NCBI RefSeq assembly: GCF_026914265.1
Contig: NC_069123.1
Location: 48,864,949-48,928,948 of the forward strand
Direction of reading: 5' to 3'
Length of the DNA stretch: 64,000 nucleotides
Source: Mya arenaria
Taxonomy: Eukaryota > Mollusca > Bivalvia > Myida > Myidae
Shown here in pieces: positions 11,930 to 24,070 of the stretch. The translations under genes and the position numbers were made by a program. Position 1 is the first letter of the stretch; the number at the start of each line of letters is the position of its first letter. The notes beneath the pieces are model-generated. The model had not been told where the DNA came from. It saw only the letters and a list, made by a program, of their open reading frames with translations, and ran no database searches.

Positions 11930-12700
11930 CGGGAGATTTTGTGTCAGTGGTTGTGAAAACTGCTACTCTGGACGGATCTGTGGTGGTGGTGGCTCCGCTG
12001 AGAATAAATCGACGTTTTAGACGACGTCCCGCGTCTACGATTACCGTTACCATAATGACTTGACGTCCTCTGATCCGGAATCCCATGCGTGTTGTTTTCT
12101 CTCAGCAGGAACGGTTGAATAAGATTCAAGATTAAACACATGATAGTTATTTGAATAAATACCTATTCCTCATTACATAATCAAAATTTAAATTCAATTA
12201 TGCATATATACAACGATAACACAAGGCGAGTATTCTTTTGATCATTTGGAATTGCATGACCGAGGAGATATTAAGGGCAGTGCATCATTCAGAAGATGTA
12301 TGACACAAAGAACGTAATGAACTAACATAAATGAGAACACCTCTCTTAAAATTCATAATATATAAATTACTCTGAAAGAAGCCAGGATTTAAAGATTTGG
12401 TTCTATGAACATCGTTTGTGGTAGATGGAATTGTGTCTATTGAGTTTCGGGTTAGCGTAGTGGATTGCGCACTAGCTTCTTATCAAGGCGACCCGGGTTA
12501 CATTTCTGGCCTGGCGCATATACATTAGATATTTTTTATCACTTAGCCGAAGAAGTGGTTTTACTTCGGATTACCACACTCACGCAACATCGTGTCAACG
12601 AGAACGATTTGTATAATGTTGTTAAAACGTTTTGAAACCGCCCCTTATATCCGTAGATTGGCTTATGTAAACAACCTCTGATAGGGGATGTGCCATTCGG
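11930..12700. repeat. Upstream block shared with 49300-50430 and 59100-60330
   Basis: Three diverged copies share CATCGACGTCC-like and GATCCGGAATCCC-like stretches, then ACATAAATGAGAACACCTCTCT, then GAAGCCAGGAT, and near the end a CTAATATCC...GGCTTAT segment. Within it the minus strand of copy A has an open stretch around RGRQVIMVTVIVDAGRRL (about 12015-12085). This lines up in frame with GRNFIMVTLIIGPGRCL in C and GHQVVLAMVIICAGRLYIIG at 59340-59450. It could be a degenerate exon with a hydrophobic segment; no family is recognised. Confidence 0.55.
12439..12620 (+). mobile_element. tRNA-derived SINE relic
   Basis: The head resembles a tRNA gene: GGGTTAGCGTAGTGGATTGC fits an A-box region, and ACCCGGGTTACATTTC fits a decayed B box. 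The body continues with TTAGCCGAAGAAGTGGTTTT and CGCAACATCGTGTCAACGAG, a layout typical of tRNA-headed SINEs. A shorter decayed counterpart is at 49685-49760 in unit C, so it inserted before the duplication. The family is not certain. Confidence 0.5.
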
Positions 12701-14605
12701 ATATGCACAAGAGAACATTCTGATACAAAAGCAGACAACTCAACACTTTAAATCATTGTCAAGTCGGAAACTAGCTCATCGAGCTACTGTCTATTATATT
12801 GATATCTCATCTAGAATCTGTCATCTTGTATTTATTACAAGAATTAGGACATGCGTTAAGCGGATGTGACCATAAAACAACAGAAACCGTATATGAGCAA
12901 AAAAACCCGTCTTTGAGTCCCCTGGTGCCATGTTAAAATCAACATCGTGATAATGTTTTAAAGCTCTGACTTGAATATACATGTACTCCAAATTTAGACC
13001 ATGGATACTTTAATTAGATGACACGTTTTCGCAATACATTCAATCTGATATTATCATTTACTTTCAACATCTTGTATGCTGTCTCCACACTGGCATCTTT
13101 TACCGAGGATTCCAGCTTGTTAGACCCCTGGGAGAGGAATCACTTAGTGTTGTCATATCTTTTTGATTAGCATAATTCATTAAGCCTTTAGAAGTCTCAA
13201 TCATTTTGGAATGTCATCACGCGATATGATTCTAACCAGAGAGAATTCCGATTATTGAAAGTCTTCAAAAGTTACAAATAAAAAAAATGCGATCATGTAC
13301 AGTCTTCATATTTTACCTTTGAAGTGCAAAATAATTGACATGATACTGATATAGATGGCGTATATGGAAAAGTAGAATTTGTATAAACTATGAACAATTA
13401 AACATATTTGCGGATATGTGTATTATAGACATAAGATTGTCTGATTTTCATTTAAATGTTTATATACCCGATTTCCCAGTCCCCATTTTTGCCAGTGTAT
13501 ATGAGTAACCTACTACATAACCATTCAAGATATTCACGTGGAACATTTTGCACATGTTCCAGTTTCATTTGTACCAATGCCGATAACTGGCTTAAAGAAC
13601 CTTTGAGCTATGCCCCTTGATCATCAAAATCACAAACGAGCATTCACACCCGCTTGCTTTGCTTTCGTTTAGGCCACAACAAAATTAATCAGTTGTTCGT
13701 CGGATTTCCCGCACCTCTTTTTCCGAAATGCAAAAAAGTACTCTAAAGAATGCGCTCGCACCTTGAATGTTGTCAAGACTAACAATTTTTTTTCGTGGTA
13801 TTTCTCAACAAAATAAATGCTAAATATGTGCTTTCAAATTTCAGAGCAAAAATGTAAAATGCCTGTTTGGGAATATCATATATACTTTGTTTTCAAGTAG
13901 TTAATCTTCAAATAAACCAGTAAATTTCATCATCCTCGGGGGGAAGCGGAAGTCGATAACCTGAGAATATCAACAAAAACTACTCGGAAATAAAAGCGCA
14001 TTTTCTTGAGAAAAAAAAAAACGCATTTGCCAAACTGTCTGATTAGTGTGTTTAGTACATGCTGATGGTACTTACTATCCTGAAACTGAACCTGAAACCA
14101 GGTTGATGAAGACCATATGGTAAAGCAGTTAGTGTCATGGTAAATAACTGTCAATCATTTCGGTCATGTTGTGATTTCGAATACCATTTTTTGGTTCGAC
14201 TTATCATGACTAACAGGAGATTGTTTTCCATTTTATTTTAGGAGGCAACCCTAGAAAATGAGTTCTAGGCACACTGAAAGCAGAAAGTGGGATTGTGCTA
14301 AGCAGTTTCATAATGTTTCCTTCTTCTTGGAAAATCAACAAAACAAGAAATTAGATGTGCACTATTTAACAGTCATGGCAGTAAACTGATTGTATTTGAG
14401 AAGAGTGAAGAAAGTACATGAGGGTTCAACCATGATTTTAACATTGGAAACAATAATAATATTGGCTGTCCAGAGAATCTACCCAGTGAGTGCCAGTTGA
14501 CCTTGTGTTTATTCTTATTGTTGTACTGCTTATTTTGCAGTTAAAGTGTATCTTAACATCACCTTGGTACATTATCAAATATAATAAAAAATATAAGAAA
14601 AGAAA
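12700..14605. other. Spacer between units A and B, nothing recognised
   Basis: AT-rich DNA with only short frames and no motif I can name. It ends where unit B begins at about 14610 (TTCATTTTCACTATTAATTA, matching 2330 onward). Confidence 0.5.
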
Positions 14606-14708
14606 ACAAATCGTTCATTTTCACTATTAATTATTGCGTAAATTGAGAAAGATTTCCTTGCATGATAGCTCTTCTAATAGTTAATTTCATTTAATATAAT
14701 TTAGGTAG

Positions 14709-14714
14709 TTTAAT
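14709..14714 (-). terminator. Variant poly(A) signal of gene B (ATTAAA)
   Basis: ATTAAA on the minus strand at the position where A and C have AATAAA, about 160 bases after the gene B stop. ATTAAA is the commonest functional variant of the signal. Confidence 0.5.
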
Positions 14715-14870
14715 TACTGTACAGGGAAATGATGGAGAGAAAACATGTATGTTTGACAAAGATTAATATTATCATGGTATTATAATACCATTTAACAAAA
14801 CTAACATATGTTTACACAAACGTTTACAATCACGTGTTTGGTCACAGCCTCAGGGTCGGATGTATCCTCT

Positions 14871-17800
14871 CTAAGGGCGGGAGCTACACCTGTTGGAGTG
14901 AAAGTAAACGCTGCTTTTTTATATCCAGGATTTCTTTCTATCATAAGGTAAACATCAATGTACATTGGACTGCTAATCTGTTATTATGCACCAGCTGAAC
15001 ACCGTTAATGGTTAGAGAAAGAAAACCAAACAAGCCAAACAAAACAAAAACGTACGGATTTATTGGCGATTTAGAACAAACTGTTGTACCTTAAATTCTA
15101 TCTACAGAGTTTTTGGTCATTCTATTTTTAGTTTTAAATTGCATCTCAGCAAAGCAAATGATTTTAAAATAGTTTCATATAAAAGTGAATAAAGTGCCAA
15201 GCTACCATTAAGAAGCGCCTCAGAATAAAACCTTAGACTCCCGTTGCTTACTTGCCAAGCTCCCCGAGTGGGAAGTCTCTGATGCCAATGCCATGGCATG
15301 TGAGATCGTTGCCGCACGGACAGTGGAGATCCACCTGGCCCTTGGGTCGCCCGGAACCATTAGACACCAGGCAGTCTATAACAATAAATTGACATTGAAG
15401 CGCTTACAATACAATATTACCATTACAGACAAATCTCCTGACATGGAAGCACTTACAGTACAATATTACCATTACACACATATAAACCTAACATGGAAGC
15501 CCTTACAATACAATGTTACCATTACACACAAATAACCTGACAAGGAAGCACTTACAATACAATGTCCGCCCGGTTAGCTCAGTCGGTCGAGCGTTGGACT
15601 GTTAATCGGGCAACCATGGTTCGATTCCCGGGCGGACCAGGTCACTTCAGTTGTGAGTGGTTATGAAATCCTTTCTACGACCATTCGCACTGTACCACTG
15701 CCCCTGGCATGTACAGAAGTTGTCAGTTCCTTGCAGAAGTGAAGGCACCTTGTACTGGTTCACCGCCAAGGATAGGTGTGCGGTGATTGAACTGTCACTC
15801 TTGGACCCTTCAATGTGCTCACGCCGGGACCCGGAGTATAAACTACTAACACTACCACTTACAATACAATGTTACCATTACACACAAATAACCTGACATG
15901 GAAGCACTTACAGTACAATATTGCCATTACACACATAAAACCTGGCATGGAAGCACTTACAATACAATATTACCATTACACACAAATGACTTGACATGGA
16001 AGCACTTACAATACAATATTACCATTACACACAAATAACCTGACATGGAAGCACTTACAATACAATATTACCATTACAGACAAATTACCTGACAAGGAAG
16101 CACTTACAATACAATATTACCATTACACACAAATAACCTGACAAGGAAGAACTTACAATACAATGTTACCATTACACACAAATAACCTGACATGGAAGCA
16201 CTTACAATACAATGTTACCATTAGACACAAATAACCTGACATGGAAGCACTTACAATACAATGTTACCATTACACACAAATAACCTGACATGGAAGCGCG
16301 TACAATACATTGTTACCATTACACACAAATAACCTGACATGGAAGCACTTACACTAGTACAATAACACACAAATAACCTGACATGGAAGCACTTACAATA
16401 CAATGTTACCATTAAACACACATAAACTGACATGGAAGCATTTATAATACACTGTTACCATTAAACACATATAAACTGACATGGAAGCACTTACAAGACA
16501 ATGTTACTATTTAAGACATATAAACTGACATGGAAGCACTTACAATACACTGTTACAACTAAACACATATAAACTGACATGGAAGCACTTACAAGACAAT
16601 GTTACCATTTAAGACATATAAACTGACATGGAAACACTAACAATACACTGTTACCATTAAACACACTCATAAACTGTCGTTAAATGATTGTATTGAACCA
16701 TTTTCCCACTTCTTACCAGAGTTATAGGTCCCCATGGGCTTGCAGATTCCGGGCTGCTTAGCGCTGTCGAGGGAGCGCTTGCCCTTGCGTTGGAGCTTGC
16801 TTACACAACACTCGTCTTTCTGGCAATCATTCGATTTGGAACATTTCCTCTCCCCACAGGTGCCTGTACATGTACATAGAACGAAGAAGAACACCAATTA
16901 TGTTGAAAACAACCACAATAACCACAATGACCACTACACCATCATCAACTACAACAGTGGCCGTCACATTATAAACAGTCAAGATGTTTTCGCATTAAAT
17001 GTCGGTGTTGTAGTTTAAGGTTATGATCAACATTCCCACACATTTGAGGATAGCAGGAACAAGCATACAAGCAGTAGCTATCAATTAGACCAGCGTTTTG
17101 TGTTAAAGTCACCGCGACCGTGACATTTGACGTACTGATCTTAAAGTCAATATGGGTCATCTCCTAGTCTTGATCAACTTCCTTAATACATTTGTGGACC
17201 GTAGGACGAAGCATACTGTCGCTATCAATTAGACAAGTGTTTTTTGTGACCATGTTACCGTGACCATGACTTTGGACCTACTGACCTCAAAATCAATAGG
17301 AGTCATTTGCTGCCCATGACAAACCTCCCTGCCAACTTTGAGGAACTTATGCTCAAGCGTATATTAGCTTTCAATCGCACAAGGTTTGGTTTACCGACGG
17401 ACCGACATGTGCAAAGCAATATACTGTTGCGAACGCCGGAGGGGGGGGGGGGGTGATGGCATTATAATAAGCACGTATAACGTATATAATACAAAATATA
17501 CATATGATAGCGCCTTTATCAAAACTTAAGGTGACAATTTTGCTGGAGAAACAGCTCCAAGTATTACTGAAATACTTAAAAGAATACTGGTGAATTATTT
17601 TGTCTTTGACATAAACCAATAGCTATATCAAAGATATAAGAGAGGGAATTCCAATGTTTGACACACAATTTTATTTAATAGGATTTTAAGATAATACCAT
17701 CTAACCCCTTTTTTAAAACCGTGTACGTAACAGTGCATTGTTGACGTCTATAAATGCACACGGCACTCGTTACTTAGAAAAAAGGGGCATATCTAATTAC

Positions 17801-20573
17801 ATTCTGTGCTAGATCCCTTCCGAAACCAAAACTGAGCATCCGGATGCAAGTTATTTTTATCAAACCAGTTGACGGCTCTTTTAGAGAGCACACTTACTAA
17901 GGTACTGCCCCTGTAATTGTTGGTGACATTTACGCCACCTTTCTAATGTATCGGCATAACCAGGTAATGGGAACAACTTCCGTTGAGGAGCACGTGTCCG
18001 TTAAATCACCGACCAAAATGTCAATAGTTTCGATTCAGATTTGATGGAGTAAAGTATCTTTCAGACATGAGGACTTCTGTTACCGGCAATATAGGCTTTG
18101 ATTTAATCATGATAATATTTAGAACGACTAACATTTGCATAATATCACAAATACAAAAACATGAATCAAGATACGCCTTCAAACATGTATAGGATAATTT
18201 TACGCGTGTGCACCTGTCCAGCCTTTTTGCGGTAGAAATATTCCGTCCAGTTTGAAGTTGATATCGGCGCAAAACTACACGACACAAATATCATGAAATA
18301 AGTCAGCTTAAAACAATAGTGCCATTGATCACTCACAGGAATCAGTGAGTTACGCATGACATTGATCAACTTCTTTGAACAAATAGCATATAGCTACCAA
18401 AATATATATATTGTTTTAGCTCCCAACCCCAACAGTGGAATTATGACATTTAAAACCGTTTCCAACGTTAAAATATGAAAAATTGTGGATTTTGAAATTG
18501 TAGGTTAGAACTATGGAAAAGCATGAGGGTCATCACGGACAAAAGTACAATCTTGCATGATTAAATGCTAAATCGTGCATTTTGATAAAAACAAATAATT
18601 AAAATTTCAATCAATTAATAGCTAAATTCTGTTCAAACAGACAAGTAAAAGTGATTTGAAATGAAAAATGTAATAAAATAACTTATTCTCACACTAAAAC
18701 AGATTTTGACAGTGGTGATGGATATTTTCAAAGGCCTTTTAAATCTTCAGTTTTTGCAAATGAACTTCAATTCAAACTTTGCTTTACTTGGAAATGATTT
18801 TTAATAAAAATAATAATTATTTTTTTATCAAAAAGTAGAAAGGGTTATCTCAAAACGCAAATTCCATCAATTCGGAGGTGACTTCTCAGTGTGATACACT
18901 AGAAATCAGTGATACATCGCCTGCAATTGGCCAATTGACTTTAGAATATATCGGAACCTTATTAAGTGGTCTCTGACCTTTTTCTCCATAATTAAACTTC
19001 AAATTCAGCTTTGATAAAACACATGCAATATGGTTAGGATCTCACAAATACAGTACAGTTGATACAAAACAAAATGAAAAATACTTTAAGGAACATGTTT
19101 TGTTAAACTTAATGAAATTATTTTTCATGTTAGATACAACCAACATTTTCAGCCAATGAAACGACTGATCGGCTTGTACTATGTACTACGCTTAATTTTC
19201 AACGATCAGCTGACTTTTTAATCTCCGCCTAGCGTTCTTGTCACCGTATTTGGAAATGTACTTATCCTTTCCTTACTTTGCGTTAGTTTCCGAAAAGGTT
19301 AGGTTAAATATATTTTGTTTCATAAAAAGGTTTAAATGAATACGCATTTTTACGAATAAAATTCCCCTAAGAGTAACAAATTATACATAATTATTGTTCT
19401 TTTTAACTCTTAATGTTTAATGAAATTTATAATTTCGTACTCCTAAGGCAACATATCTTAAGACATTTTTATTCTATTATTTTATTTCAACGTAGAAGTT
19501 ATTCTTACCGAACGCATTGTGTATATACGGTTAAAGTAGATTTGTTATGCATAGCGTCAGACGTGTCTTCAGTAGCTCTCGAGAACATTCAACGGCATAC
19601 GAAATACTTCAACATCTATTAATGCGCTTATCTTATCTTATCCATTCACCAAAGGTTTTCACTTGAATAATATACAAACACAATCGATTCAAAAAGTAAT
19701 TATTATAATAAGAACCGTTTACACACATTGAACCATTATTTTAAGGGGCAGATGTTCGGAAGAGAAATGAAACAAAAGTTTGCACTCACTGCCTCCGACG
19801 GAGCCTAACGGCTCGCACTTGCCGTCGACGAACTTGCGGAGGTCGGGGGAGAGGGCAACGCTTTTGCCATTGAAGCTGATGCAACACTCGCCCTTCTTAC
19901 AGTGCTCGCTCGTTATACAGTATCCTTTCAATGCGCCTCGACCAGGAGCAGGAACGGCCTTAGCAAATAAACACTGGATGTTAAATTGTCTCTGTCTTGT
20001 TTTTTTGCAGTAGCGCAATATGAACCCCCACAACAACAACCCCTCCTAAATGCAAATGAATCTGTATATTTATAAAAATATCATTTGATATTTTCTTGGA
20101 GACAAAACAGTCTAGATCGAGCGATTTGGGTACTTGTCTTGCTCCTGAATTAGGAGGGGCTAGCCATGACAAGTTCAACTAGAATGCGTGACGCGAATAA
20201 TAAACCACAGTGAGTGAAAATGACATTAATTCAATGTCAAAACTAAATACTAAATACGAGTTTGACATCCTCATAACATTTTATTCACGACTAGTATATT
20301 GGGCGTCCAAACAACCGCCAAATGTGTAAGACACCGGGTATTTTTGTGTGTAATATTGAGTGTGGTCTCGCAAGCGCAATGGTGTTGCTGTTGTGCTAAA
20401 CTACACAAGTATACCTGGGACACAGTACGGTTTTAATATCTTAAACATAAATGTTACAGTAATTATGAAAAATCTATGCCTTTGCTAATGTTTGGTTAAT
20501 AAAAGTAGCGATTTACCTGCACCGAGATGAAAACGAATCCAAGTAATAAAAACAGCATTTCATACCAAGCCAT
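14871..20573 (-). CDS. Gene B: two-domain prokineticin/astakine-like paralogue with a ruined exon 3
   Basis: Minus-strand exons: 20517-20573 (signal peptide MAWYEMLFLLLGFVFISVQ), 19790-19958, [exon 3 remnant 18214-18274], 16717-16863, 15252-15375 and 14871-14889. Leaving out the remnant gives 516 bases and 171 residues in frame; including it shifts the frame. Exon 2 reads GYCITSEHCKKGECC. Exon 4 reads TCGERKCSKSNDCQKDECC and QPGICKPMG. Exon 5 has HCPCGNDLTC. The last exon is only KCSSRP then stop. Domain 2 keeps all ten cysteines, while domain 1 loses cysteines 6 to 9. The splice sites of the other exons are intact. Either a truncated but functional secreted protein or an early pseudogene. 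Its promoter has a 4.9-kb insertion directly upstream of TATA. Confidence 0.7.
15385..16675. repeat. Minisatellite in intron 4 of gene B, about 49-base unit
   Basis: The same unit family as 3015-4745 in gene A, about 20 copies, interrupted by a SINE at 15565-15855. Toward the right end the units diverge to a TAAACTGACATGGAAGCACT form. No 55-base variants with the extra CCTTAA are seen, unlike in A. Confidence 0.93.
15564..15855 (+). mobile_element. tRNA(Asn)-headed SINE inserted in the minisatellite
   Basis: The head 15564-15638 folds like a tRNA: acceptor arms GTCCGCC and GGCGGAC, A box TTAGCTCAGTCGG, B box GGTTCGATTCC, and anticodon GTT at 15601-15603. A body of about 215 bases follows, ending in ACTACTAACACTAC. 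It is flanked by a 16-base target duplication, CACTTACAATACAATG, at 15549-15564 and 15856-15871. A G-G mismatch in the anticodon stem and the attached body argue against a working tRNA. The exact conserved head and duplication suggest a fairly young insertion. Confidence 0.85.
17010..17420. repeat. TGACCT-containing dispersed repeat, intron 3 of gene B
   Basis: Counterpart of 5120-5520, with ACCGTGACCATGACTTTGGA, CTACTGACCTCAAAATCAAT and the GTTTACCGACGGACCGACAT end, followed by a run of G. Confidence 0.75.
18214..18274 (-). pseudogene. Gene B exon 3 remnant
   Basis: The 61-base remnant keeps an acceptor-like TGTGTCGTGTAG and a GTGCACACG donor, but has lost the middle of the exon present in gene C (the part holding cysteines 6 to 8). 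Its INCN motif has become INFK. Its length is not a multiple of three, so inclusion would throw exon 4 out of frame. Exons 2 and 4 both use phase 1 here, so skipping restores a continuous frame. Confidence 0.75.
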
Positions 20574-20732
20574 CTTAAACTCAATACATATGTTGTTTAT
20601 GAAACGTCGGGAAATAAATGTGGTGGAACGGAACTTGCATTTGTTTTTATAGCCTTAAAACTCTTATTTGATTGGCTAAATACATCCGGCTCGTGTTTGT
20701 TGACACACTGATACATCTGCATACGTACTGTC

Positions 20733-20740
20733 CTTATATA
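20733..20740 (-). promoter_or_regulatory. TATA box of gene B, cut off from its upstream DNA
   Basis: TATATAAG with GACAGTACGTATG downstream, about 160 bases before the ATG. Homology to A and C stops about 8 bases upstream of TATA, at 20748, and resumes only at 25655, so everything between is inserted. Confidence 0.6.
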
Positions 20741-20748
20741 TTGTATAC

Positions 20749-21445
20749 ACTGAGTCAATTTTTAAAAGATCACTTTAAACAAACCTTCATCCCATCTTAT
20801 TACACTTGTGGAGAACGTCGCTTCTCGGTAACATGCGCGACTTTGACACTTTTCCAGTGACCTAAATTCCGACTTGTTTATCAACCACCTTCGAGACTCT
20901 CCACTATGTATTAATTGCAATGTAGATGAAGATGCTGAACGCTTCTTATTTCGGTGTTCAATATTCGCCGACCAGCGATTAAATCTTTCCAGAAAGACTC
21001 GAAAATTCCATCAGCTCTGTACAGATAAACTGCTTTTGGTTTTAACAACCCTTCAGAAGAGGACAACGTCCTGATCGTTTTATTAAGACTTCCCAACGTT
21101 TTAGCCAAGTTCACAATCGAAATCAGGACCTCATCATCTCTCGATCTCTCTTTCTCTCACACGTCTTTCACTTCAAGTTTTACTGTAGTATCATGTTTTT
21201 CCCACTTAAACAATGCAATAAACATAAGATATTACTCTTATTGTGTGTTTTTGCTTATAAAACACCTTTGCTTGGTATAGAATGTGACGTTTCGGGAGAG
21301 GGCCGTAACTGATGTTGGCATAACTCGTGGCCCAATCCCTTTGCATGCTTAATTTTTTGTCGGTTTAAATATTGTGTTAAAATTTGCATTGTTATTCTCA
21401 TTGTCAACTGTGTTCTCATGCAATAAAATATTATTAAATCAATAT
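20749..21445 (+). mobile_element. 3' end of a LINE (non-LTR retrotransposon)
   Basis: A short 5'-truncated piece. Around 20877-21000 a reading frame has LRDSPLCINCNVDEDAERFL followed by FRCSIFADQRLNL, the C-terminal zinc-finger-like region that follows reverse transcriptase in several LINE clades (the usual H is R here). A 3' UTR follows, and the element ends near AATAAAATATTATTAAATCA. The clade cannot be fixed from this piece. Confidence 0.6.
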
Positions 21446-21913
21446 ATGTAAAGCAACCTTAACTCGTCAGTGTCTTTAAGGACAATAGGACAGGTAACTG
21501 GGTTTGCGTGGTATATAGCGAAGGAACGTGGAAAGGGTGACGTTTTCAAGAAAACAGGCCCATCGAAAAAGTGGTGGCGAGGATTTAAACAACGGCACCC
21601 CGAACTCCGTCTGCGAAGACCGGACTCCCTGGATCGTGGTCGAGACACCATGTGGAATGTTCATTCCAATAGAGAATATTTTACGATCCTGAAGGAGACT
21701 CTCAACTACATCTTATATTTAACTGCGATGAGGCGGCAAATTTGAATAAATCGGCTGGTCAAAGGGTAGTTGTCCCAAGCAGTCAAAAACATGCTCATTC
21801 GGTCGCGGCAGCGACCAATGGACACATTACCGTGCATTGCTGTGTGAGCGCGGCAGGCGGCACAATACCCCCAATAGTTATTTTTACCAAAAGTTTTCCG
21901 GGGGGACCTTACC

Positions 21914-22364
21914 GAAGGGCAATAATGTCACCTAGGTTCTAAAATAGTACAGAATGAACCAGCAGCATTTTCGTAAATGAGCCGATTTATCTCCAAAATT
22001 GGCTGACTGCATTCGGAAAACAATAGCAATACTGTTATTGTCCAAAACAAAGCATCGGGTTTGGTTTGTACGCAAGAGAACGGTATTAAATAGTTGTTTT
22101 GAAGCAAAAATGCATTGAGTGAGTCGGGAAGCCTAGTAAGAACGTGCATTGTTTTCACGAGATATTTTAAAACATACATTATTTTGATCTAAAACAAACG
22201 CCTTCGTAAACGAGCAATTGCTCTTCATTCGGTGCACAAGGTCGTTTCTAAAAATTATCGTTGAAACATATAAAAAACAGTGGTAATACTCACCGAATCG
22301 AGGACGTTTATCACTCAAAACAATGAACCGGGAAGCATGGACGCACCTGACATTACTGCCCTTG
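21914..22364. mobile_element. MITE 1 inside the pogo transposase
   Basis: 451 bases flanked by TTACC (21909-21913 and 22365-22369). The ends are inverted repeats: AAGGGCAATAATGTCA on the left and TGACATTACTGCCCTT on the right. Across the empty site the transposase would read GGPYHKKGP and on to YAVSETGFMDS, which confirms the borders. No coding capacity. Confidence 0.8.
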
Positions 22365-22788
22365 TTACCATAAGAAGGGTCCTGTAAACACCACATACTA
22401 GTATGCTGTGTCGGAGACTGGTTTCATGGACAGCAACTTGTATTTCCAGTGGTTCGAGAAGACATTTTTAAAATTCGCACCATCTGAACGCCCCTTACTG
22501 CTTATACAGGATGGTGCGTTTTCTCATGTGAGTTGCCCGCTTATTAAGAGCGCCATAGCCAGTGACGTGATCTTGCTGTCCTTGCCGACAAAGACAACGC
22601 ACATAACACAACCTTTGGATGTTGCTGTCTATCGTAAAATGAAAATTGAGGCGGCAGGAATCATGAGCCATGCGAAGTTGATCAAATCTGACGTTTGGGT
22701 ATCGAAAAAGAACATCACGTCCATGTTCCGATTGATTTATGAAAACAGCTTTACGATGCGCTGTATTTCTGAAGGGTTTAGGAAATGC

Positions 22789-23255
22789 TGTAGCGTTATG
22801 CTACTGTTCACTTAACTTGTTGGAAGTCTTTAAGCTAATAAACAACAACCGTTCGAATGTTAGTTCTTTATTGTTCAACGTTCTTTATAAGTATTGTAAT
22901 CAGTTCTAACTACAGCATGACATTTAAGGTAATCCCACAACCCAACTCTTGTCCATTAAGGACCCAAGGCCGCTTTCCTTGCCTTCTCTAGCCCCCCTCT
23001 TTACATCCAAAATCCTCTCTGTTAAATACTATGAAGATGACAGCTTTACAACCCAAAGCATACACGTTTTAGTAATTAACATGACCATTTATGAATAACT
23101 GTACATTTGTACCAGGTCGGCTGTCAACCCCTTCCATATTCAAATGACTTCCAAATATGCCCTACATTACTAAACATACAGTATGTAGACACATATCCAT
23201 TTAATTAACATCTAACTATATCTTAAATATAACCTTAATAAACGCATTATGTGAC
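22789..23255. mobile_element. Insertion 2 inside the pogo transposase
   Basis: 467 bases flanked by AATGC (22784-22788 and 23256-23260). Across the empty site the coding sequence runs EGFRKCGIHPFNPNA. The terminal inverted repeats are weak (GTAGCGTTATGC against GTCACATAATGC), so the class is unclear. Confidence 0.65.
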
Positions 23256-23290
23256 AATGCGGTATTCATCCGTTCAACCCAAACGCTATA

Positions 23291-24070
23291 CTGGTTGAGA
23301 AGCAGTTTCCGACAGTTTTTATACGTTTTTATTGAATTATTTATACGTGTTTAAATACCTACTAAAATTGTTCACAATTTAGATAACTACAGCTCAAGCT
23401 GCTATTGTCGATATATTTTTCACATGTGTGACGTCACACACAGTGTATCTAATAGGGGCGCAAAGAGGGTACTTACACTGTTCTAATTAGCTTGTGATGA
23501 GAAGCAGTTTCCGACAAATCGAATGCAGGGCGGATTTAGGTGCCTATTGTGTGTTTGTATTATCCGTTTATTTAATATACTAAATATAATACTTTAATAA
23601 GAGAAATATTATTTAATTTTTCAGCATTTACGAAAAATTTAAACCTTAAAATTTACGACAGTCAATTCATACTCGAAATCAGGCAGACACTGAATATCAA
23701 TGATATTTTGATTCATTTCTGATATAAACTTTAATATAAGTGAATGTGGGTGCGAAACAAGCATGACACCAGTGTTCACAAATATGTACACAATGATCAT
23801 CGTTTGTATAAGTCATTTAAGGAAAACCTTCTAGCTATTCATAGATATGCAAATTAGGTTCACACGCATGCGCAATACGCGGCGCGTGCCGATCCCCCAC
23901 GTGCAAGTTTGTGTACAAAATGAAAAATAAACATTAAACATTAAATAATAATAAAAGTAACTTACGTGTCTCGGTAAGAATTTCAACTTTTGATTGCCTA
24001 GTTACCACATTGTTGAATTACAGTACCTTTGTCGGAAACTGCTTTCCGTCGGGAACTGCTTCTCAACCAG
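23291..24070. mobile_element. MITE 3 inside the pogo transposase (TA target)
   Basis: 780 bases flanked by TA (23289-23290 and 24071-24072). The ends are inverted: CTGGTTGAGAAGCAGTTTCC on the left and its reverse complement on the right, the right copy interrupted by a 17-base internal repeat. A further copy of GAGAAGCAGTTTCCGACA lies at 23499. The empty site reads NPNAIDKSLLL. The TA target suggests a Tc1/mariner-type non-autonomous element. Confidence 0.8.

Noticed and set aside
15564-15638. Functional tRNA-Asn gene
   Set aside because: The anticodon stem has a G-G mismatch, and a SINE body plus target duplication surround it.
15657-15896. 79-residue frame
   Set aside because: It runs through the SINE body and into the minisatellite.
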